Source: Balneolales bacterium
Lineage (GTDB): Bacteria > Bacteroidota > Rhodothermia > Balneolales > Balneolaceae
Length of the DNA stretch: 14,504 nucleotides
Assembly: GCA_030830725.1 (NCBI GenBank)
Contig: JAURMN010000118.1
Location: 1 to 14,504 of the forward strand
Direction: 5' to 3'
Numbering within the stretch: the stretch's first letter is position 1; every line of letters starts with the position of its first letter. Positions 7,501-14,504 of the stretch are shown here, piece after piece. The position numbers and the translations under genes are program-made. The notes below the pieces were generated by a model that saw only the letters and a program-made list of their open reading frames with translations, was not told the origin of the DNA and made no database searches.

Positions 7501-8583
7501 CTGGATCAGGCAACCCTAAAAGGACGAGTCTTATCTCTAAATGGAAAGACAAATGACACATTCCAAGGGGAACTGCAATTATTCGTTTATAATGCCCGTC
7601 GCAGTGTCAAACTTCCAGATCGCTATTGGGTGGATGAGGGACGGTGCTTTTTGGAGGATTGCGCCTACCAAGTAGAACGAGACCTGCTTTTTTCAGGTCG
7701 TGCCACAGTGAGTCAAGGTCAATTTGAAACCACATTTTTAATTCCTAGAGACATCCAATTTACTACTGAAACAGCAAGAATTTTGGCTTATGCGGCTCCG
7801 AAGACTGGATCTTTAGACGGGGGCATCTCAGGAAGTATATCGGGTCTTGTTAGTGATGCTGCGGGTGTTTTTGCCCGATTAAATTTTGACGGGGTCAATC
7901 CTGATCTGGTGAATGACGGACAAGGACCCGAAATGGATGTCTACTTAAACTCCGATCAATTTGTAAATGGAACGTTGGTCGGAAGTCGCTCTACACTTTT
8001 CGTAACACTGGAAGATCAAACCGGAATCAATTCCTCAGGAACAGGAGTCGGACATGAAATAATCGCTACAATCGATACAAACCCCTTACAGGAAATCATC
8101 CTCAATGAATTCTTTGAGTCCAATCTCAATGACTATCGTGGAGGACGTATCGAAACCCCATTGCCTGAATTGGCAGAGGGGGATTACACGCTCACGGTAA
8201 GAGCATGGGATGTGTTCAATAATCCTTCGGAAAAAACCGTCACATTTGAAGTGGCAGAGTCAGAAGTGCTTCGGGTTCAAAATGTGGCAAATTACCCGAA
8301 TCCCATGAACAACTTCACCCGCTTTTACTTTGAGCATAATCAACCGGGAAATCCTCTTGAGGTGGATCTTCGGATTTACACACTAAGCGGGGTACCGGTT
8401 CAACAATTGCGAGAAACGATACAAACGAGGAACTCTTATGCTTACATTGAATGGAATGGTCGCGACCGGGATTTTGATCGCCTGGGTAACGGTACTTATC
8501 TCTATGTGCTTCGGGTTACAGCAGATACCGAGCAAGGACGAGGATCTGTCCAAAAAGTCGAAAAACTAGTCATTATACGATAA
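4591..8583 (+). CDS. porU: Type IX secretion system sortase PorU (C25 gingipain-family peptidase)
   Basis: This 1330-residue exported protein has a long signal sequence with hydrophobic core FWVILTINLAFA ending near LAQ (about residue 49). Residues 178-206 (FETGNWFKIKIIETGIYEL region) match the usual PorU N-terminal motif. The C25 peptidase domain spans about 555-945: NYSGHGNQ carries the likely catalytic His808, TATCQFGRYDD the catalytic Cys842, and LLGDPSLQIGLP marks the domain end. Two cysteines, C1019 and C1024 (CFLEDC), lie in the following beta-rich region. Residues about 1230-1330 form a FlgD/T9SS-like C-terminal domain (NYPNPMNNFTRF to NGTYLYVLRV). In known T9SS, PorU on the cell surface cleaves the C-terminal signal from cargo and joins the cargo to anionic LPS, docking on PorV. 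The porV-like gene follows directly. ATG 4591 has no strong RBS; GTG 4672 would give a shorter signal peptide and remains an alternative. Confidence 0.93.
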   Translation: MGLQPLTSFERRVLTLGKRVARSLFSPVGSCFWVILTINLAFAKPGLAQVLSDEIQNVEKTIREFSNPEGILSIPFSFTIPAQWADKIQIEKLTTKPADPLLIEKAKILGITASSSVVERSEMTWSRGKQVQEIRIHPLLESGQVITALTLSYPSSLNTFLSSTRQTSGVNPRQDSPFETGNWFKIKIIETGIYELTGAFLSSAGVPLVGSPSDQIQVWGRPGTELPELNSAPRISLEELSILVEDGNDGQFDAGDRIVFYAQGPEFAIRNRDGTLGHHVHDYSDATYVYLTSGSQTVQGKRMDGFGSIEPQSTVREARQIKWVEEELQKAEEKIRSGREWLGQRFELSSGRQSHSIMNLTHPALVSGSRVRVNVRFVGRSTQSSSMQFSANGTVLGSRSTSPISSYTSEEGRAGSVAEFTGEFTLSGTGPVDIQANLIASEPGSQAFLDYVQVEFLAGLAAENGKLHFFGVEDETLGPVRYITSEFSAEPLALNVTDPLNPVLHGISAGSISTEWIFTGQGDPVQEFALQSVLFTPTEVVAIPNQNLRGFSSAPDYVIVTHEDLLPLAQEWAKYRQTASGFASLVVTQSQILNEYSAGATDPTAIRDFLKTLYDQAIQAGQEPFKYLLLFGDTSYDTRGILAGNRRNLVLTYESKESLSRINSYASDDYYGLLDDGEGEWQPFSSNERLDIGIGRWPVQTESEARAIMNKTKRYESESSLGSWRTRFTFLADDDFPETDVNRDLHALNADGTAEVIDLRKNGVRVDKIYMLSYPVENTGGGRRIPQATDAMVRAFNEGSLVMNYSGHGNQFVLADERLFTPELLPRLTNSDKPTIFVTATCQFGRYDDHADQSGAEQILLIENGGAVAALSTTRVVFTSSTPGSNNYGLNIQLTRAMLQKDPNGSPLTLGDIYRITKNTSEGAGFNARKFSLLGDPSLQIGLPTNNITIESLNTLDVVADPDTTVTLRALDQATLKGRVLSLNGKTNDTFQGELQLFVYNARRSVKLPDRYWVDEGRCFLEDCAYQVERDLLFSGRATVSQGQFETTFLIPRDIQFTTETARILAYAAPKTGSLDGGISGSISGLVSDAAGVFARLNFDGVNPDLVNDGQGPEMDVYLNSDQFVNGTLVGSRSTLFVTLEDQTGINSSGTGVGHEIIATIDTNPLQEIILNEFFESNLNDYRGGRIETPLPELAEGDYTLTVRAWDVFNNPSEKTVTFEVAESEVLRVQNVANYPNPMNNFTRFYFEHNQPGNPLEVDLRIYTLSGVPVQQLRETIQTRNSYAYIEWNGRDRDFDRLGNGTYLYVLRVTADTEQGRGSVQKVEKLVIIR

Positions 8584-8604
8584 TCATCTGCTGATCGTAT
8601 AATG
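8571..8604. other. Inverted repeat spanning the porU stop codon
   Basis: CATTATACGAT (8571-8581) and ATCGTATAATG (8594-8604) are perfect 11-bp inverted repeats with a 12-nt loop; wobble pairs could lengthen the stem by four. The first T of the porU stop TAA is the last base of the left arm. No T-tract follows on the plus strand, so this is not a standard terminator. It could protect or define an mRNA end between porU and porV, or be a protein-binding site ahead of porV. Confidence 0.5.
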
Positions 8605-8696
8605 GTTGTAGAATATTGGTTGTATATTGCTTTATGAAATTATTTTGCATGAAAAGAAAACAAATCGATGTGCTTCGAAGCGCAGTTCACAAACGA

Positions 8697-9842
8697 ATGA
8701 AATCATCTACTCGTCTGAACACACTAGCTAGACTCTCTTTTGGAGTTCTCATTTTAGCTGGTTTGTCATCTCCTCTGCGGGCTCAAGTGGGTATCACAGC
8801 CGTCCCCTTTCTTCAAATTGAACCCGATTCAAGGGGTGGAGGCATGGGGAATACCGGTGTCGCTTTGGCAGATAATGCTTCTGCTCTATTCTGGAATCCC
8901 GCAGGGTTAGCTTTTCAGGATAAAACACAAATTAGCATTACGCACGCAAATTGGCTCCCCTCCTTTAATGCGAATCTCTTTTATGATTATTTGGTTGGAG
9001 CCGTCCATTTGGATGGAATTGGAACCATTGGAGGGCATATCACCTTTTTGAACCTTGGTGAACAGACCCGTACGGACGAAACTGGATTGGAACTGGGTCG
9101 TTTTAATTCCTACGAACTAGCTGCAGGATTATCCTATGGATTTCAACTCTCTGAAAGGTTGGCACTAGGCACCGGTTTCCGATTTATTTACTCTAGTTTG
9201 GCTAGTGGAAGTGTTGGAGGACAACGAATTAACCCGGGTTCTAGTGTGGGACTTGATTTCGGTTTGCTCTACAAAACACGAGAATTCTCAGTGTTGAATC
9301 GCGACGCTATTTTCCGTACCGGATTTAATCTTTCTAATGTTGGACCTGGAGTTCAGTATACCGATAACGCTCAAAAAGATCCGCTTCCAACAGTCTTTCG
9401 CTTCGGATGGTCTTACACCATGGACTTAGATAAGGAAGGCATCAATACCCTTACTCTTTCAAACGATTTCTCAAAAATTATGGCTCGAAATGAGCAAGTG
9501 GTGGCTAATGGAGATACTACTTTTCAGAGCATGAATGTGATGAAAGCTCTTTTCTCTTCTTGGGGCTCATTCAGTCGTTTTAATGGAACTGAAACGGTAG
9601 AATTGAGTCTGGCAGATCAGTTGATGATTGGAGCGGGGATGGAGTATTGGTATAACAATCTCTTTGCGATTCGCACAGGGTACTATTATGAGCATCCTGA
9701 AAATGGCAATCGTCGATTTGTTACGCTTGGTGCAGGCTTGCGTTATTCGATCTTCGGAGTCGATTTTAGTTATATCTATACGCTAGAGGAGGAACATCCT
9801 CTCGCGGATACGATCCGACTGAGTCTGTTGTTGAACTTGTAA
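8697..9842 (+). CDS. porV: PorV-type outer-membrane protein of the type IX secretion system (PorV/PorQ family)
   Basis: From ATG 8697 the protein is 381 residues, close to known PorV proteins (about 390). A clean signal peptide (KSSTRLNTLARL, then hydrophobic FGVLILAGL, ending near LRAQ, residue 30) precedes the family hallmark at residues 40-72: EPDSRGGGMGN, then GVALADNASALFWNPAGLAF. The rest alternates short turns and beta strands (GAVHLDGIGTIGGHITFLNL, LALGTGFRFIYSSLASG, FRFGWSYTM, and a C-terminal strand block ending in LLLNL), as expected for a FadL-like barrel. PorV escorts cargo from the translocon to PorU and binds cargo C-terminal domains. In-frame starts at TTG 8616, ATG 8634 and ATG 8649 would add an atypical 16-27-residue tail before the signal peptide, so 8697 is preferred. 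It lies 113 nt after porU and 10 nt before the next gene. PorQ is the main alternative, but adjacency to porU favours PorV. Confidence 0.88.
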   Translation: MKSSTRLNTLARLSFGVLILAGLSSPLRAQVGITAVPFLQIEPDSRGGGMGNTGVALADNASALFWNPAGLAFQDKTQISITHANWLPSFNANLFYDYLVGAVHLDGIGTIGGHITFLNLGEQTRTDETGLELGRFNSYELAAGLSYGFQLSERLALGTGFRFIYSSLASGSVGGQRINPGSSVGLDFGLLYKTREFSVLNRDAIFRTGFNLSNVGPGVQYTDNAQKDPLPTVFRFGWSYTMDLDKEGINTLTLSNDFSKIMARNEQVVANGDTTFQSMNVMKALFSSWGSFSRFNGTETVELSLADQLMIGAGMEYWYNNLFAIRTGYYYEHPENGNRRFVTLGAGLRYSIFGVDFSYIYTLEEEHPLADTIRLSLLLNL

Positions 9843-9852
9843 GGATGTCTCC

Positions 9853-12800
9853 ATGAAGGTTCCGGGAGTTTTTTTCCTGGTTTTAACAGGGGTTCAACTA
9901 ATGGTTGGATCTCTTTTTGCGCAACAAAATACCGTTGAGCAAGTTCATCTGATCGCTGTAATGGTGGAGTTTCAACCCGATGAGAATCGGTTTACTTCGG
10001 GAAACGGCACCTTTGAAGAAGGAGCCGTCCCTTATCTTGTGTCTCCAGGCACTAATATTGATGCTCTGCCTCACGATCAGGCATATTTTGAGGCTCATCT
10101 GGAGTTTTCTAAGCGCTATTTTGAGCGACAGGCCAATGGAAAATTCACACTCTCCTATGAAGTATTGCCCAGCGTTATCCGACTTCCACGGGAGATGGCC
10201 TCCTATTCTCCTGTAGGAGAAAACCCGGATAATGCACCCCTTGCCTATCTGGCTCAAGACACATGGGCAGAAGTTGCAAAACGAAGTGATCTGGTTGGAC
10301 GTGTTTCCTCGGCTCTTCAGTTGTATGACTCGGTTGGGTTTGTCCTTTTTCATGCCGGGATCGGACGGGATTTGGAATTAACGGGTACCGTATTAGAAAA
10401 AACACCACAGGATATTCCGTCTGTATTCTTAAATCAGGAGACTCTGGGAAGATTATTGGGCCTCTCAGAGTTCTATGGTTTTGAGCTTGGTGGCGAAGTA
10501 TATGTGACGAATTCTTTGATTGTACCACGTACTCAGTCAAGAGTTGGTCAAGATATTTCGGGAGAGGATTTTGTGATTGGCCTTTCGATGAATGGAATGC
10601 TTACTGCCCAAATCGGGAGTTTTCTTGGACTTCCAGATCTATTTCAAACTCGGACGGGGGAATCCGGTATTGGGCGATTTGGACTCATGGACGGCGCCGG
10701 AATCTTTGCCATGAATGGTTTGTTCCCCCCAGAGTTATCGGCTTGGGAAAAGGTTTGGCTTGGTTGGGAAACACCCCTCGTGGTTAATCCTGACGAACTT
10801 GAAGATGGCGAAGAAATCAGGCTGCCCCTGCCAGCAGCTGTTTTGCGACAAGAAGAGGCGATTATTCAAATACCGGTAACCGAAAGCGAATATTTTTTGA
10901 TTGAAAATCGCCATCGAGATCCCACGAACGAGGGGTCTATATGGACATTTCAGACTCCGCAGGGAACTCTAGAAACACTTCAGGTTACCAATCTCGACAC
11001 CGATATCCTGACCATGAGCCTTCGGATTGATTCACTTTTCCCTCGAGGAGTGCTCATTGAGGTTTCAAATTATGATTTTGCTCTTCATGGTGGTGCAGAT
11101 ACCGGTGAGGAATTTCGTGAACCTACATTCGGTGATCGTCAGCTCAATGGTGGGATCCTGATTTGGCACGTGGATGAAGGCGTGATTCGGTCTGCACTGG
11201 CAGATCCTGAAAGAGGAGTAAATGATGATCCTCTTCGAAGGGGAGTCGATTTAGAAGAGGCTGACGGAGCGCAGGATATTGGATATGCAACCTCACTGGG
11301 TTTTAGTTCGATCGACCCCACTGGTAGCGCTTTTGATTTTTGGTGGAATGGGAATGATGCCCGGGTGATTACACAAACTGGTGAGATTCAACTCTACGAA
11401 AACCGTTTTGCATATGATACAAAACCCGACAATCGAACATCCGGTGGTGCGCAAAGCTGGTTCTCTTTGACTAATTTTTCGGGAAATGAGCCTATTGCAA
11501 GTATGACGCTAAAAGCAAATCGAACTGTCATACAAGATGATCCAACGGCTATCGTTCTTCAACAAAAGATAAAACTACTTATCGAGGATGATTTAGGCTA
11601 TTCGGGTGTATCCTCACTGCCTATAGCCCCCATTGAAATTCTAGATCTGGGTGATACGGAGGCGTCTGATCTCGGAAAAATGGCGGTTATTGCTGGAAGA
11701 ACTTCGATTTGGGCCATTCCAATTCAAATTCAATACCTTCCAGGAGCCCTTAATTTTCCGATTCAGGTTGGAGAAGGAAATGCGACCTCACTTTTAGTAA
11801 TTGGAAAACGAATTCTCGCCTCGTTTCCCTCTGAAAATCGAGTAAGTTCCTACCTGTTTAATCCCGTTTCGTTAAAATTTGAAACAGAGTGGAGTGCCCC
11901 GGTGGCAGTTGGAAAATATCCTCTTCGGATGGTTGAATCAGGATTCGTAACGGCTGATTTTGCCGATTGGTCAGTAGAATTGACTACCGGATTGATCGTG
12001 TTGCCCGACGTAAGTATGGATCTTATCGAATTGAGAACACCTCAATTATTTGGCGTATCTGCGTCAATCTCTGGAAATGAGATCCGAATCGAAAACAATG
12101 GTTTTGAAACGTCTTTCAGCCTACCGACCACCTTTCTTGAGGCAAAACAAAGTGGGAAAAGAGTCGAGTTGGGTGTGATCGAAATACGTTCAGGAGAAGT
12201 AGCTCTTTATTTGGCTGCAGCATCTCATCTTTACAGAGTCTTAGCGCCTTACACTGCTTCTGATCTACTGGAACTCACTGACGAAGCTGCCGAATTCCCA
12301 ACTGCCTTTGGCGACTTCTCAGGTGATGGTCGTCTATCACTTGTCTATGTTTCTAAAGATTCTTCTCGACTTCATGCCGTTGGCATACAGGGAGCCTCAG
12401 TCCCCTATTTTCCGGTTCAGGTGCCTGATGGCTCTCTCTTTTCAGGTGCTCCTCTGATGCTTGACATCACGCCGACTTCGTATGGCAGTATGTCGACGGG
12501 CAATACAAGCGGTAATACTAAAAAGAATCCTGAAATTCTGATTCCTTCAACATCGAATGGTACCTCAACTCTGTTGGCTGTTTCAATAGAAGGAAGGGTA
12601 CTCTCTACACCAAGAATCTCCATTGGCTCCGCTGAATCGATACATATGGATCACCAAGCAACTCCAGGCATTTGGATCGATATGGAGCGACTCATCACAG
12701 TAAGCCCAAGCGGATTATTCCAACTTTTCGAATTTTCAAGTCCGGTCGAACCTGCCTGGTCAAATCCACTTGGTGAACTCCCTCATATCGGAATTCTGTC

Positions 12801-13119
12801 CACACTTGAAGGCAACGAAACCCCGGTTCAAACGTTTACTTTACTGAACAAAGAGGAAGTGTATAACTGGCCAAATCCAGCCAGTAAGCAAACCCGAATT
12901 CGATTTGAAACCGCAAACCGTGCAACCATCACTTTGCGAATCATGACTCCTTCAGGCAGAGTCTTTCATAGCAGCTCTCGTGAAGCCCAAGGAGGCGCGC
13001 CGGAAGAGGTCGAGCTCGATATATCTTCTTGGCCAAGTGGACTCTACATCGTTCAATTGACGGCATCCGATGGCCAGCGGACGGAGCGGAAACAGTTTAA
13101 TATGGCAGTAGTGAATTAA
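9853..13119 (+). CDS. M6-peptidase-like surface protein with degenerate active site and T9SS sorting domain
   Basis: This 1088-residue protein has a signal peptide (hydrophobic FFLVLTGVQLMVGSLFAQ, ending near residue 24). Family M6 (immune inhibitor A-like) landmarks are HLIAVMVEFQPDE (31-43), YFERQANGKFTLSYEVLP and a 'YDSVGFVLFHAGIG' block. These are followed by GLPDLF with GLMDG and PPELSAWEKVWLGW, then GGILIWHVDEG (433-443). The zinc site expected just before GLPD reads A252-Q253-I254-G255-S256, so both histidines and the glutamate of HExxH are absent and no other HExxH exists in the protein. A beta-rich middle includes an FG-GAP-like FGDFSGDGRLSLVYVS (about 818-834). Residues 1003-1088 (YNWPNPASKQT to SGLYIVQLTAS) form a type A T9SS sorting domain. 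An AAGGA at 9841-9845 gives a good ribosome-binding site 7 nt before ATG 9853. It is probably a PorV/PorU-exported surface protein with a binding rather than proteolytic role. Confidence 0.85.
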   Translation: MKVPGVFFLVLTGVQLMVGSLFAQQNTVEQVHLIAVMVEFQPDENRFTSGNGTFEEGAVPYLVSPGTNIDALPHDQAYFEAHLEFSKRYFERQANGKFTLSYEVLPSVIRLPREMASYSPVGENPDNAPLAYLAQDTWAEVAKRSDLVGRVSSALQLYDSVGFVLFHAGIGRDLELTGTVLEKTPQDIPSVFLNQETLGRLLGLSEFYGFELGGEVYVTNSLIVPRTQSRVGQDISGEDFVIGLSMNGMLTAQIGSFLGLPDLFQTRTGESGIGRFGLMDGAGIFAMNGLFPPELSAWEKVWLGWETPLVVNPDELEDGEEIRLPLPAAVLRQEEAIIQIPVTESEYFLIENRHRDPTNEGSIWTFQTPQGTLETLQVTNLDTDILTMSLRIDSLFPRGVLIEVSNYDFALHGGADTGEEFREPTFGDRQLNGGILIWHVDEGVIRSALADPERGVNDDPLRRGVDLEEADGAQDIGYATSLGFSSIDPTGSAFDFWWNGNDARVITQTGEIQLYENRFAYDTKPDNRTSGGAQSWFSLTNFSGNEPIASMTLKANRTVIQDDPTAIVLQQKIKLLIEDDLGYSGVSSLPIAPIEILDLGDTEASDLGKMAVIAGRTSIWAIPIQIQYLPGALNFPIQVGEGNATSLLVIGKRILASFPSENRVSSYLFNPVSLKFETEWSAPVAVGKYPLRMVESGFVTADFADWSVELTTGLIVLPDVSMDLIELRTPQLFGVSASISGNEIRIENNGFETSFSLPTTFLEAKQSGKRVELGVIEIRSGEVALYLAAASHLYRVLAPYTASDLLELTDEAAEFPTAFGDFSGDGRLSLVYVSKDSSRLHAVGIQGASVPYFPVQVPDGSLFSGAPLMLDITPTSYGSMSTGNTSGNTKKNPEILIPSTSNGTSTLLAVSIEGRVLSTPRISIGSAESIHMDHQATPGIWIDMERLITVSPSGLFQLFEFSSPVEPAWSNPLGELPHIGILSTLEGNETPVQTFTLLNKEEVYNWPNPASKQTRIRFETANRATITLRIMTPSGRVFHSSSREAQGGAPEEVELDISSWPSGLYIVQLTASDGQRTERKQFNMAVVN

Positions 13120-14504
13120 TGAAATACCGGCTCTCTACATATGGATTGCGACTCTTAGGAGTATTACTGCTTGCAGTAAGTGGAGTAAGTACGGCCGTTT
13201 TTGCTCAAGTATCCCCCATCTATTACGATTACCCGCAAAACCACCTGAAGTGGTTTTCGGTAGAGAGTGACCATTTCTTCGTGCATTACCAGGAAGGCGC
13301 TGAGCGAGCAGCCGCTGTTGTATCTCGAATTGCTGAAGATGTTTATGGACCTATTACGGATCTATACGATCATAAACCCGATCAAAAAGTAAGTATCATT
13401 CTCAAAGATCGGGAGGACTATTCAAATGGGGCTGCCTACTTCTTTGATAATAAAATTGACATCTGGCTTCCCGCTTTGAATACCCCGTTACGAGGTACAC
13501 ACGACTGGCTACGTAATGTGATTACTCACGAGTTCACACATATTGTACAAATTCAGGCGATGATGACCCGAAAACGATCTGTTCCGGCAATTTATCTACA
13601 ATGGTTGGCCTATGAAAAAGTGCGAAGACCGGATGTGTTGTATGGATTTCCACGTGGGGTTGTTACAGTTCCGTTTGCGTCTATTAGTGTTCCAGCTTGG
13701 TTTGCGGAAGGAACCGCTCAGTTTCAACGATTTGGCTTAGGTTATGACCATTGGGATTCCCACCGGGATATGATTCTGCGAACCCGAATTTTGTCGGACA
13801 CTTATCTTGATTTCACCGAAATGGGGACCTTTAGCTCCAAGAGTTCCATTGAGCGTGAAACTGTTTATAACCAAGGATTCGCCTTTTCGTTATGGCTGGC
13901 TGATCAATTTGGCGAAAAAGTCCTGGCGGACATTTCAAAAGCGGCTTCTCAATCCAGTAATGGAGACATATCTCAAGCCATAGGGAAGGTTACCGGTCAG
14001 TCTGGAGATGTTCGATTTGAGCAATTTATAAATGCGTCCAGGGTGGAGTATCTCCGAGTTAAAAAAGAAGTAGACTTCGATTCAACCTTTACCCTGACGC
14101 CAGAGGGTTTTTTTAATCTCAATCCGGTGGTAAGTCCAAAAGGACGTTATTTGGCCTGGCTGAGTAATGGAGATCGGGAATATTCACGTACACAGCTCTT
14201 TATTCGAGATCTGGTTGAGAGTTCGAATGAAAAAACCCATTCTGGGGAAGGTTCGGATATGGTACATGAGTTCTCTTCCGTGCATTGGACTTCCCCTGCT
14301 GAACAACATGCACGGGAGCACGGGCTTCTGGAAACACCCCTTATTGATCACATCAGCGGCTCTTTTTCGTTTTCCGGGGATGAAACTGAAATAGTCTACA
14401 GCAAAGCCCGTAAGCCAAATGCGCGAGGTGAACAGTATCTGGATTTATATCGGTTTCATCTCGAGACCAAAAAGGAACAACGAATTACAAACGATCAACG
14501 ATTA
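13119..14504 (+). CDS. Exported gluzincin-type metalloprotease with TolB-like propeller, 3' end missing
   Basis: The first 462 codons are present and the frame is open at the window end. The ATG overlaps the previous stop by one base (TAATG), implying translational coupling. A signal peptide (LRLLGVLLLAVSGVSTAVFAQ, ending near residue 30) leads into a peptidase-MA-like domain with HLKWFSVESDHFFVHYQ at 42-58. ITHEFTHIVQ holds zinc ligands His137 and His141 and catalytic Glu138; WFAEGTAQF supplies the probable third ligand Glu197, as in gluzincins. From about residue 330, NPVVSPKGRYLAWLSN and FSFSGDETEIVYS repeat the 'SPDG' pattern of TolB/WD40-like propeller blades. It is predicted to act in the periplasm or outside the cell; the C-terminus, which could hold a sorting domain or barrel, is not visible. 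Similar proteins are usually annotated only as hypothetical or PD40-containing. The substrate is unknown. The intact zinc site contrasts with the degenerate one next door. Confidence 0.85.
   Translation, partial: MKYRLSTYGLRLLGVLLLAVSGVSTAVFAQVSPIYYDYPQNHLKWFSVESDHFFVHYQEGAERAAAVVSRIAEDVYGPITDLYDHKPDQKVSIILKDREDYSNGAAYFFDNKIDIWLPALNTPLRGTHDWLRNVITHEFTHIVQIQAMMTRKRSVPAIYLQWLAYEKVRRPDVLYGFPRGVVTVPFASISVPAWFAEGTAQFQRFGLGYDHWDSHRDMILRTRILSDTYLDFTEMGTFSSKSSIERETVYNQGFAFSLWLADQFGEKVLADISKAASQSSNGDISQAIGKVTGQSGDVRFEQFINASRVEYLRVKKEVDFDSTFTLTPEGFFNLNPVVSPKGRYLAWLSNGDREYSRTQLFIRDLVESSNEKTHSGEGSDMVHEFSSVHWTSPAEQHAREHGLLETPLIDHISGSFSFSGDETEIVYSKARKPNARGEQYLDLYRFHLETKKEQRITNDQRL

Noticed and set aside
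4591..8583. Interpretation of the C25 protein as a secreted gingipain-type cargo protease
   Set aside because: The PorU-type N-terminal motif, overall length and the directly adjacent porV-like gene fit the sortase better, although the C-terminal domain is shared by both.
8616..8696. Upstream in-frame starts (TTG 8616, ATG 8634, ATG 8649) for the porV-like gene
   Set aside because: They add a cysteine- and lysine-containing stretch ahead of an already complete signal peptide; kept only as alternatives.
9898..10353. 151-codon minus-strand open frame within the M6-like gene
   Set aside because: It is antisense to a clearly coding, family-matching region and has a low-complexity, unrecognisable product.
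1..14504. tRNA, rRNA, CRISPR arrays, insertion sequences or integrase/transposase genes
   Set aside because: No cloverleaf, rRNA-like stretch, regularly spaced repeat or mobile-element protein was seen on either strand.

Overview
The window looks like chromosomal DNA from a Gram-negative bacterium of the Bacteroidota/Rhodothermota/Balneolota superphylum. The main reason is an adjacent pair of type IX secretion system (T9SS) genes, a PorU-type C25 sortase and a PorV-type outer-membrane protein. Two large proteins also end in T9SS-type sorting domains. Supporting signs are signal peptides on the exported proteins, A-rich start regions and few strong Shine-Dalgarno sites. The exact lineage is an inference; the moderate GC content would suit Balneolaceae-like marine relatives.

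Layout. Positions 1-276 (minus strand) hold the first 92 codons of a RidA-family deaminase, cut by the window edge. A 232-nt divergent spacer separates it from plus-strand genes that fill the rest. Two tandem TPR proteins (509-1819 and 1831-3150) align along their whole lengths and so look like diverged duplicates. A near-perfect intrinsic-terminator structure lies just after the first and inside the signal-peptide codons of the second. A complete acetyl-CoA acetyltransferase follows (3174-4358).

A structured 232-nt intergenic region (4359-4590) precedes the T9SS cluster. The cluster is porU (4591-8583), a porV-like gene (8697-9842), a 1088-residue M6-peptidase homologue with a T9SS sorting domain (9853-13119), and a gluzincin-type metalloprotease with a TolB-like propeller (13119 to beyond the window end). 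The last three genes are tightly packed, with a 10-nt gap and then a 1-nt TAATG overlap.

How they may work together. In known T9SS, PorV carries cargo from the translocon to PorU, which removes the C-terminal signal and attaches the cargo to the cell surface. Here those two parts sit beside a probable cargo protein. The most unusual observation is that this cargo keeps the M6 fold landmarks but has lost all three HExxH residues (A-Q-I-G-S instead of H-E-x-x-H), so it is probably a surface pseudopeptidase. The next gene encodes a protein with an intact HEFTH site.
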